Origin: JBBTWV01 sp038062615
Lineage (GTDB): Bacteria; Patescibacteriota; Gracilibacteria; UBA1369; UM-FILTER-53-11
DNA: 5,772 nt
Direction of reading: 5' to 3'
NCBI GenBank assembly: GCA_038062615.1
Contig: JBBTWV010000031.1
Span: 1 to 5,772, forward strand
Part shown: positions 1 to 4,680 of the stretch, one piece after another
Layout of the letters: each line of letters opens with the position of its first letter
Numbering within the stretch: the stretch's first letter is position 1
Program-made: the position numbers and the translations under genes
The notes under the pieces: generated by a model
Seen by the model: only the letters and a program-made list of their open reading frames with translations
Database searches by the model: none
Told to the model about the DNA's origin: nothing

Positions 1-729
1 AATATCAGCATCTTCGTGAATATAGGTGTGTACCACCGATGCTCCCGTTTCAATAACCGGCACGGTGGAATTTTCGCGCACAAAATCAATAAGACTTTTG
101 CTGCCACGAGGAATAATGACGTCCACAAGATCATGAAGTTTGAGAAGTTCTAACGTGGCGCTGCGATCGGTGGAATCAATGAACTGGACGCTTTCACTGA
201 GGCCGGATTCAGGGGTGAGAAAACTGCTTTCTTGAAGGCCTTCGCGTATGAGTTTTACTAGAATTTGATTCGAACGGAGCGCATCTGACCCGCCTTTTAA
301 AATAACGGCATTGCCGCTTTTGAGACACAGAGCGCTGGCATCAACTGTTACGTTTGGGCGTGCCTCATAAATCATACCGACTACCCCAATGGGTACCCGA
401 ATACGCTTGATAAAAAGTTCATTTGACAGCTCGCGGGATTCCAGAACGTCGCCGACATAATCTTTAAGTTGAGCGACTTTTTTGAGATCGCTTATAATTC
501 CTTCCATTCGTTTTTGGTCTAATTGGAGGCGATCTATGAGGCCTTCAGCGAGATTTTTTTTGTGAGCCGCGGCGATGTCTTTAGCATTTTCCTGGAGAAT
601 TGCTGGAATATTTTCTTCTAATTTTTTGGCAATTGCCTGTAGAAGTTCATTTTTGGCGTCGCTGGAAAGGAGCGCCAAGTGAGTGCTGGCGTTGCGGGCT
701 TTTTCGGCAAGAAAACGTATGGATTGCAT
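1..729 (-). CDS. proA: Gamma-glutamyl phosphate reductase (glutamate-5-semialdehyde dehydrogenase), 5' part, truncated by window edge
   Basis: ProA reduces gamma-glutamyl phosphate to glutamate-5-semialdehyde with NADPH in the cytoplasm, the second step of proline synthesis from glutamate. Reading the minus strand from the ATG at 727-729 gives 243 uninterrupted residues that run off the left edge. Family signatures are clear: RVPIGVVGMIYEARPNVTVD at residues 111-130, then LKSGNAVILKGGSDA at 136-150, IIPRGS at 205-210, and VPVIETGASVVHTYIHEDAD near 223-242. ProA is usually about 415-420 residues, so nearly 60% is present; the catalytic Cys would lie beyond the edge. The start fits the usual N-terminus (MQSIRFLAEKARNAS), but the frame stays open upstream and no Shine-Dalgarno is visible. 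A mobile element begins 13 bp before the start, so the native upstream region has been displaced. A proB partner is not in view. Confidence 0.95.
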   Translation of the reverse strand, partial: MQSIRFLAEKARNASTHLALLSSDAKNELLQAIAKKLEENIPAILQENAKDIAAAHKKNLAEGLIDRLQLDQKRMEGIISDLKKVAQLKDYVGDVLESRELSNELFIKRIRVPIGVVGMIYEARPNVTVDASALCLKSGNAVILKGGSDALRSNQILVKLIREGLQESSFLTPESGLSESVQFIDSTDRSATLELLKLHDLVDVIIPRGSKSLIDFVRENSTVPVIETGASVVHTYIHEDADI

Positions 730-740
730 GGGAATATTAC

Positions 741-766
741 TTAGGTAGTGTTCACATAAATTATTT
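741..766. repeat. Left terminal inverted repeat of the MITE-like element
   Basis: This 26-bp sequence starts TTAGGTAGTGTTCACATAAA and is the exact reverse complement of 1028-1053. Similarity continues inward in weaker form (GCGATGG at 767-773 against ACAGATGG read from the other end). If TA is the target duplication, the true element end is G744 and the flanking T741, T742 and A743 are host bases. It ends 11 bp before the proA start codon on its host side. Confidence 0.85.
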
Positions 767-772
767 GCGATG

Positions 773-912
773 GTTGTACAGGAATATGGTTGGATTCAAG
801 GCGCGTGCCGCTAAGGCGGCATGCCGATTCTAAAGCAAGGAGGCAGGAGTGCAGCGTAGCATCGCTACGCAAGCGACGAGCAACACGGAAGACAGCCATA
901 TTCCTGTGCAAC
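773..912. repeat. Left internal hairpin arm of the mobile element
   Basis: GTTGTACAGGAATATGGTT (773-791) pairs with AGCCATATTCCTGTGCAAC (894-912), with two non-Watson-Crick positions that are G:U-compatible in RNA. Two smaller hairpins lie inside. GCGTGCCGC (803-811) pairs with GCGGCATGC (816-824) across a 4-nt loop with one G:U pair, and GCGTAGC (854-860) pairs with GCTACGC (864-870) across a 3-nt loop. The arm thus looks like a stem with two side branches. Confidence 0.7.
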
Positions 913-918
913 CCGTAG

Positions 919-1021
919 GGAAGGCACCCATTTTGTCCACTTCTGCGTCACTCCTCCTCGATGTGCCTTTGGGCACACCTTCGTTGTCGTTCCTTGAATT
1001 GAATCAAAATGGGTGCCTTCC
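919..1021. repeat. Right internal hairpin arm of the mobile element
   Basis: GGAAGGCACCCATTTTG (919-935) is the exact reverse complement of CAAAATGGGTGCCTTCC (1005-1021), a perfect 17-bp stem. A 6-bp inner hairpin TGTGCC/GGCACA (962-967 and 972-977) lies in its loop. CCTTGAAT at 992-999 is also the inverse of ATTCAAGG at 794-801 in the left arm, so the two arms share some sequence. No T-run follows on either strand, so this is not an obvious terminator. Confidence 0.72.
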
Positions 1022-1027
1022 ATCTGT

Positions 1028-1053
1028 AAATAATTTATGTGAACACTACCTAA
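1028..1053. repeat. Right terminal inverted repeat, carrying the stop codon of the adjacent gene
   Basis: This is the exact reverse complement of 741-766. Read on the minus strand it contains ATT AGG TAG, which gives the regulator gene its final Ile and Arg codons and its stop (TAG at 1048-1046). The repeat therefore forms the present 3' end of that gene. Confidence 0.85.
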
Positions 1054-2086
1054 TATTTTTTGCCCTTTCTATCATAAATTTTACATCATTATTCATATTT
1101 ATTGGATGTAATTCTATCTCTTGGTGCTTGTTTGCAAAAACCCTGAATATTTCATCAGAAAATCCTTGCCCGATATTTTTTACTCCTGTGAAGTCGAGTA
1201 TAACCTTTGAAAATTTTTCTAGATTTGCGACAATTCTGAGTGCTTGTGATCGAGACACAAGATAATCTGCCTTGGTATACAATTTTACGTGTACTTCCGT
1301 TGTATTGAATCCACCAACTTCTGTTTCCGCATACTTGCTAAATATTGTCGAAGTATGACGGTGGGTTTTTCTGTTAATTGTAAACAATACAAGAGTTCCT
1401 CTTGTGTGTGTTTTTAGACTATCAATTACAATAGTTGGTTTCTTTTCATTTTTTACAACTATTGCATGTTTATGACTTTTGAGCACAAATTGATCTGTCA
1501 TTCGTGAGGTAAAAAAGATACCTTGCCCTGTATGATTTTTTTCTTCTGTGGTAATTTTACCTTTCAATACCTCTCTGGCAGCTTCAATTTCACTAGGCAG
1601 CTTATTTTTTGTGCGAATGTTTGCAAAGGCTCCAATACCATAATCTTCTATTGAGCATACAAGTAATCTATCTTGGACAAATACTTCAACTCGAATTCTT
1701 TTTGACCTTGAATGTTCTATGGCATTATTCATCATCTCTGCAAACGAAAAGCCAAATATTGACTTAGCCTGATCTGATAATCCGATTTTATTAAGCAAAT
1801 ACTTTTCGATTTCATCAAGAGCGGTTTGTTCCTCGAGCTCTTTGTTTTTATATATTTTCCAAAATTTTAACCCCCCTTTGATCAGTGAATCCTTTGAGTT
1901 TTTTGTCATGTACCATGTCCTCGGTCCGTTTGAAAAACGAATAACAATTCCGTCTGTCTCAAGATCTGATAGATGTCTTAATATGGTTACTTTTGAGGTT
2001 TTAATTTTTTTTGCGATATCACTGGATCTTAACCCTGCCTTGCTTGAGTTCAATAGGTTTATTATTTTTCCCTCGATTATTTTCAT
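1046..2086 (-). CDS. Winged-HTH / GHKL ATPase / DUF4325 (STAS-like) regulator
   Basis: The protein has 346 residues in three parts. Residues 1-60 form a probable winged helix-turn-helix (SSDIAKKIKTSKVTILRHLSDLE, then a wing ending GPRTWYM). Residues about 90-235 are a GHKL ATPase like anti-sigma serine kinases: N-box FAEMMNNAIEHS with E117 and N121, G1-type EDYGIG at 147-152, and G2-type TGQGIFFTSRM at 186-196. Residues about 258-340 match the STAS-like DUF4325 family (SRSQALRI, DFTGVKNIGQGFSDEIFRVF at 298-317). In Bacillus-type partner switches the kinase and STAS antagonist are separate proteins; here they share a chain with a DNA-binding domain, so a self-contained sensor-switch-regulator is inferred. 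Ligand and targets are unknown. The gene is clearly AT-richer than its neighbours, suggesting transfer. The ATG at 2084-2086 lies 6 nt after a good -10 box, so a leaderless start is likely. The last sense codon and stop come from the mobile element's repeat. Confidence 0.88.
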   Translation of the reverse strand: MKIIEGKIINLLNSSKAGLRSSDIAKKIKTSKVTILRHLSDLETDGIVIRFSNGPRTWYMTKNSKDSLIKGGLKFWKIYKNKELEEQTALDEIEKYLLNKIGLSDQAKSIFGFSFAEMMNNAIEHSRSKRIRVEVFVQDRLLVCSIEDYGIGAFANIRTKNKLPSEIEAAREVLKGKITTEEKNHTGQGIFFTSRMTDQFVLKSHKHAIVVKNEKKPTIVIDSLKTHTRGTLVLFTINRKTHRHTSTIFSKYAETEVGGFNTTEVHVKLYTKADYLVSRSQALRIVANLEKFSKVILDFTGVKNIGQGFSDEIFRVFANKHQEIELHPINMNNDVKFMIERAKNIR

Positions 2087-2167
2087 ACTGTAAATATAGT
2101 ACTTTTAATGACTACTGTAAAGCATTTTGTTTATTACTGTAAACTTACTGTAAAGTACCTTTTTACA
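2086..2167. promoter_or_regulatory. Cluster of four TACTGTAAA repeats, probable autoregulatory operator
   Basis: Exact 9-bp copies of TACTGTAAA occur at 2086-2094, 2113-2121, 2135-2143 and 2146-2154, all in the same direction. A further inverted TTTACA (2162-2167) faces the last copy. Start-to-start spacings are 27, 22 and 11 bp; the last two are about two and one helical turns, so three sites lie on one face of the DNA. The copies overlap the -35, the -10 and the start codon of the adjacent HTH gene. The natural candidate ligand is that gene's own HTH domain (inference). The murA promoter lies more than 50 bp away and is less likely to be controlled from here. Confidence 0.6.
2093..2121 (-). 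promoter_or_regulatory. Sigma-70-type promoter of the HTH-GHKL-DUF4325 gene, leaderless geometry
   Basis: On the minus strand TTTACA (2121-2116) is followed by a 17-bp spacer and TATATT (2098-2093). The ATG starts 6 nt after the -10 box, which places the likely transcription start at or next to the first codon; there is no room for a Shine-Dalgarno. Two of the four TACTGTAAA repeats cover the -35 and the -10/start region, so a bound repressor would block polymerase. The call rests on box match and spacing only. Confidence 0.65.
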
Positions 2168-2221
2168 CCCCGTGCTTTTCTCTTAGCTTCCCTATGCCCT
2201 CTTCTTCTGATTTTTTGGCGA

Positions 2222-2250
2222 TTGCCTCGAGAATTTTATTAGCTTATACT
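2222..2250 (+). promoter_or_regulatory. Probable murA promoter, near-leaderless
   Basis: TTGCCT (2222-2227), a 17-bp spacer and TATACT (2245-2250) make a reasonable sigma-70-type promoter. The murA ATG at 2260 follows 9 nt after the -10 box, giving a leader of nearly zero length. Its position just before 2260 argues against the upstream in-frame ATG at 2194. Confidence 0.5.
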
Positions 2251-2259
2251 TCGTACTCT

Positions 2260-3516
2260 ATGTCCCAATTTGTCATCCATGGCGGAAGAAAACTACACGG
2301 AGAAGTTTCTGTAGGAGGATCTAAAAATGCGGCGCTCCCTATTTTGGCGGCCACGCTTTTAACAGATCAAAAATGCGTGATTCGCAATGTGCCGGATATT
2401 GATGATATTCACACGATGCTCGCTATGTTGCGTTCTTTGGGAAGCGAGGCGGAGTTTAAAAATCATACTGTTACCATTCAGACTCGGCACATTCGCCAAG
2501 AAAATATTGATAAAAAGTTGGGCTGTAAGATGCGTGCCTCGGTACTGTTACTGGGTCCGCTTTTGGTTCGCACGGGATTTGCTCGGCTCCCTTACCCTGG
2601 CGGCTGCGTGCTCGGCGCGCGCTCCATATCCACGCACGAAAATGTCCTTAGGCAAGCAGGAATAAAAAGAATGCCGAGTAAAAAAGAAGAAATAATTTTT
2701 CGCGGGAAACCACAGGCACGCGAGGTAGTACTGCCGGAATTTAGCGTTACGGCGACGGAAAATATTCTCATGGCTTGCTCTCTTGCAAGCGGGGAATCGG
2801 TGATTCGCCTTTCGGCTTTGGAACCGCATGTACAAGACCTTTGCCGTTTTTTAAAAGCTATGGGGGTGGGCGTTTCTGGCATTGGAACCCACGATATTCA
2901 TGTCCGCGGCAAGAAAAATTTGCACGGAGTAACGTATCGCATCACGCCGGATTATCTTGAGGCTGGCACATTGGTTTTGGCGGCACTTTTGACGAAGGGT
3001 AGTGTGCTTGTGCGGAATATTATTCCCCGCGATCTTGATGCGCTTTGGAATCTGTTGCGCGAAATGGGCGTTAAATTCCAGCTTGGGAAAAATTTTGTTA
3101 AACTCCTTCCGTCGCCAAAAATTCGCATGTGCGCGCGTTTGCAGACGAATGTCTTCCCCGGTTTCCCTACCGATCTTCAGCCGCCGTTTGTTATTCTGAT
3201 GACTCAGGCCAGCGGGAAGGGGATCGTCCATGAGACGCTTTTTGAAGGTCGCTTTAGTTATTTTCCTGACTTAATGCAGATGGGTGCCAAGATAGAAAAA
3301 CTCAATCCGCATGAGGCTATTATTTCTGGCCCAAGTTTATTAAAAGGAGCCAATGTAAAAAGCTGGGACATTCGTGCGGGTGCGGCGATGTTGCTTGCGG
3401 GGCTTGCGGCAAAAGGAAAAACCGTGGTCCGCGACATTCAGTATATTGATCGTGGCTATGAATCTTTTGATGAAAAACTTCGTTCACTGGGCGCCGATAT
3501 CTCACGCTTGGACTGA
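2260..3516 (+). CDS. murA: UDP-N-acetylglucosamine 1-carboxyvinyltransferase (MurA)
   Basis: MurA transfers enolpyruvate from phosphoenolpyruvate to UDP-GlcNAc, the first committed step of peptidoglycan synthesis, in the cytoplasm. From the ATG at 2260 the product has 418 residues, the normal family length, and starts MSQFVIHGGRKLHGEVSVGG as family members do. Active-site residues are all present: K22 and N23 in GGSKNAALP, the MRAS loop at 91-94, Cys116 in YPGGCVLGAR with R121, D305 in GFPTDLQPP, and R398 in IDRGYE. Because the loop has Cys and not Asp, fosfomycin sensitivity would be expected from family knowledge. An in-frame ATG at 2194 would add 22 residues not typical of MurA and would sit upstream of the likely promoter, so I reject it. 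No Shine-Dalgarno is visible. The 3' end overlaps the oppositely oriented hydrolase gene by 61 bp. Confidence 0.96.
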   Translation: MSQFVIHGGRKLHGEVSVGGSKNAALPILAATLLTDQKCVIRNVPDIDDIHTMLAMLRSLGSEAEFKNHTVTIQTRHIRQENIDKKLGCKMRASVLLLGPLLVRTGFARLPYPGGCVLGARSISTHENVLRQAGIKRMPSKKEEIIFRGKPQAREVVLPEFSVTATENILMACSLASGESVIRLSALEPHVQDLCRFLKAMGVGVSGIGTHDIHVRGKKNLHGVTYRITPDYLEAGTLVLAALLTKGSVLVRNIIPRDLDALWNLLREMGVKFQLGKNFVKLLPSPKIRMCARLQTNVFPGFPTDLQPPFVILMTQASGKGIVHETLFEGRFSYFPDLMQMGAKIEKLNPHEAIISGPSLLKGANVKSWDIRAGAAMLLAGLAAKGKTVVRDIQYIDRGYESFDEKLRSLGADISRLD

Positions 3517-4355
3517 GTTTTAATCTCCACTATTTCTTTTGGCGAAAAAATAAATTCAATTCGGCCATCTAAATCGGTACGCAGGATTTTTAGCTGATGC
3601 TCTTTGTACCGCTTGAGTGTAGAAAGATGCGGATGATGATAGGAGTTATTAAGACCCACGGAAATCGCCACAAATTGAGGATTAATGGCGCTCAAGAAAG
3701 CTTCACTACTGCTTGTTTTGCTCCCGTGATGCCCTGATTTTAGAATATCTGCCTGAAGATTAACGCCATGCGAGATCAGCATTTCTTCTTCGGGTAATTC
3801 GGCATCAGCCGTGAGGAGAATTTCATGTTCTCCATAGATCAATTTGGCTATGAGGCCAAGATTATTGGTGACTGTTTCTTGGCGAATAATCGGCGTAAAT
3901 GGGAAGAGTACATCAAAAGTAACGCCGTCTGTAAGCGCGATGTCGCCATCTTCCCGCGCGAGAATCACGGGGATATTTTTTTCTTTGATGAGCCGCAAAA
4001 ATTCCTGTGAAAAGTAATCTTTTTTGTACACGCCGGTAAAAAGCACGTGGCGCACGGGATACCGTTTGAGTACCGCAATAAGCCCTTCTATGTGGTCACG
4101 ATCGGGGTGAGTACTTACCAAGTAATCAATGGAGGCACCCCAAAAAGGCAAAACTTCCTTAAGCTCCGTCAGGACTTTTTTCTCCGGCCCGCCATCGATG
4201 AGAAAAGTGGTGCCTTGTGGCGTGCGCGCAAAAATCGCATCACCTTGGCCTACATTTAAAATGAACACATGAAGCAGGCCATCTGGCTTGGCGTTGGAGA
4301 AGAGAAGGCCTATAGAAAGAGCGGTTGCCACTACGCCGAGGAGTATTTTATTCAT
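3456..4355 (-). CDS. ComEC/Rec2-type metallo-beta-lactamase-fold hydrolase with N-terminal membrane anchor
   Basis: This 299-residue protein matches the C-terminal hydrolase domain of ComEC without the channel part. Residues 4-20 are hydrophobic (ILLGVVATALSIGLLFS), a signal peptide or membrane anchor, so the domain probably acts outside the membrane. Domain motifs in order: LNVGQGDA (33-40), LIDGG (52-56), THPDRDHIEG (82-91) with metal-binding H83, D85, D87 and H88, LTAD (181-184), LKSGHHGSKTSSS (205-217), ISVGLNNSYHHPH (231-243) and the closing RTDLDGRIEF. ComEC hydrolase domains are linked to degrading one DNA strand during uptake; whether this free-standing form acts on DNA, another phosphodiester or something else cannot be told. 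Start: no Shine-Dalgarno, but an extended -10 box lies 6 nt upstream. The last 20 codons overlap murA in antisense and encode a charged, Ser-rich tail beyond the domain. Confidence 0.9.
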   Translation of the reverse strand: MNKILLGVVATALSIGLLFSNAKPDGLLHVFILNVGQGDAIFARTPQGTTFLIDGGPEKKVLTELKEVLPFWGASIDYLVSTHPDRDHIEGLIAVLKRYPVRHVLFTGVYKKDYFSQEFLRLIKEKNIPVILAREDGDIALTDGVTFDVLFPFTPIIRQETVTNNLGLIAKLIYGEHEILLTADAELPEEEMLISHGVNLQADILKSGHHGSKTSSSEAFLSAINPQFVAISVGLNNSYHHPHLSTLKRYKEHQLKILRTDLDGRIEFIFSPKEIVEIKTQSKREISAPSERSFSSKDS

Positions 4356-4361
4356 GGTGGC

Positions 4362-4370
4362 GTTATAGCA
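4362..4370 (-). promoter_or_regulatory. Extended -10 promoter element of the ComEC-type hydrolase gene
   Basis: On the minus strand TGCTATAAC (4370-4362) is an extended -10 element (TGn plus TATAAC). The ATG begins 6 nt downstream, again a leaderless arrangement. No good -35 hexamer is seen at 16-18 bp, which an extended -10 can tolerate. Confidence 0.45.
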
Positions 4371-4427
4371 GTCAGAGATGAACTTTCTCTAAACTTTTGA
4401 TGAATTTTTTGTGAAATATTTATGAAG

Positions 4428-4450
4428 TAGGCAAAGGTTGCCTATTTTTT
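4428..4450 (+). terminator. Hairpin plus T6, Rho-independent terminator-like, plus strand
   Basis: TAGGCAA (4428-4434), loop AGG, TTGCCTA (4438-4444), then TTTTTT (4445-4450). The 7-bp stem directly followed by six T is a classical intrinsic terminator form. No plus-strand gene ends close by, murA being over 900 bp upstream across the antisense hydrolase gene, so it would end long murA read-through or antisense transcripts, or be part of the inverted repeat and not a terminator. Confidence 0.5.
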
Positions 4451-4553
4451 CTTCCGCCGATCGAACCAAGCCGAGCATTTATTGAACGTGGTCCCACTCA
4501 AAACGGCATGCCAATGTAGCAAGGCAAACTGGCACAAAATAAAACGACGTAAG

Positions 4554-4580
4554 AAAAAATAGATCAACCTTTGCCTTGAT
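4554..4580 (-). terminator. Weak hairpin plus T6, possible terminator of the surface-protein gene
   Basis: On the minus strand ATCAA (4580-4576), an 8-nt loop, TTGAT (4567-4563), three bases, then TTTTTT (4559-4554). The stem is only 5 bp and is not directly against the T-run, so it is weak. It lies about 100 nt after the surface-protein stop in the correct direction and before the hydrolase promoter. Confidence 0.35.
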
Positions 4581-4680
4581 ATGTCATGACGCTCCCCACG
4601 GCAAATAACCATTTTCGCTTTAACGGTAGAACATAGAAAACACATCAGCCGCTACTTCACATGGTGGAATGGTAATGTCA

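Larger units (their letters stand above)
744..1050. mobile_element. Non-autonomous MITE-like element, about 307 bp, with TA flanks
   Basis: The stretch between the proA start and the regulator's 3' end is bounded by perfect terminal inverted repeats and carries no convincing coding sequence. The terminal repeats begin GGTAGTGTTCACATAAA and are flanked by TA on both sides (742-743 and 1051-1052), as expected if a transposase of the IS630/Tc1-mariner type, which duplicates TA, moved it. That family assignment is inference from the flank only. Inside are two separate hairpin arms (773-912 and 919-1021), so either strand could fold into a branched structure closed by the terminal repeats. Open frames that cross it are short and unlike any protein I recognise. 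A transposase would have to be supplied in trans. Confidence 0.72.
4423..4659. repeat. Nested inverted repeat, possible degenerate MITE-like element
   Basis: The outer ends are TGAAGTAG (4423-4430) and its exact inverse (4652-4659). The inner pair is longer: 4429-4453 (starting AGGCAAAGGTTG) is matched by the inverse of 4551-4576 over about 25 bp with a small mismatch and gap in the middle (GCCTA against GATCTA), including a shared T6-CTT segment. Sequence continues to resemble itself a few bases further in (CCGCCG against ACGTCG). The outer 8-bp match alone could be chance; the inner match is not likely to be. Confidence 0.5.
4356..4680. other. Gene-free region with nested inverted repeats
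   Basis: No convincing gene lies in these 325 bp. The minus-strand frame at 4442-4645 encodes 67 residues rich in Cys, Arg and Phe that resemble no family I know and run through the repeats. Visible structure includes the hydrolase promoter at the left end, two facing hairpin-plus-T6 units (4428-4450 plus, 4554-4580 minus), an outer inverted pair TGAAGTAG (4423-4430) / CTACTTCA (4652-4659), the palindromes GGCATGCC (4505-4512) and GTCATGAC (4583-4590), and GTAATG-T-CATTAC (4672-4684) spanning the stop codon of the surface-protein gene. It could be a terminator region, a decayed mobile element or a small structured RNA. Confidence 0.55.

Noticed and set aside
741..1053. Integron attC site or CRISPR-like array
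   Set aside because: There is no attC core pair (RYYYAAC/GTTRRRY) at the ends, and the repeats are inverted and unequal, not regularly spaced direct repeats.
733..1057. AATATT on both sides of the mobile element as a 6-bp target duplication
   Set aside because: The left copy is separated from the repeat end by extra bases, and collapsing it would fuse the regulator in frame to proA with no stop. The TA model needs no such oddity. Not fully excluded.
849..1265. Plus-strand open frame of 138 codons
   Set aside because: It runs through the mobile element's hairpins and then antisense to the DUF4325 domain; its product has no recognisable domain and changes character at the element boundary.
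2194..2259. Upstream in-frame ATG extending MurA by 22 residues
   Set aside because: MurA proteins start at the equivalent of 2260, active-site numbering then agrees with the E. coli enzyme at K22, N23 and D305, and the probable promoter lies inside the extension.
4460..4467. GGTTCGAT on the minus strand, similar to a tRNA T-loop
   Set aside because: No acceptor stem, anticodon arm or D-arm can be found around it.
4442..4645. Minus-strand open frame of 67 codons between the hydrolase and the surface-protein gene
   Set aside because: It crosses both inverted-repeat units, has no visible ribosome site and its product resembles no family; most likely chance.
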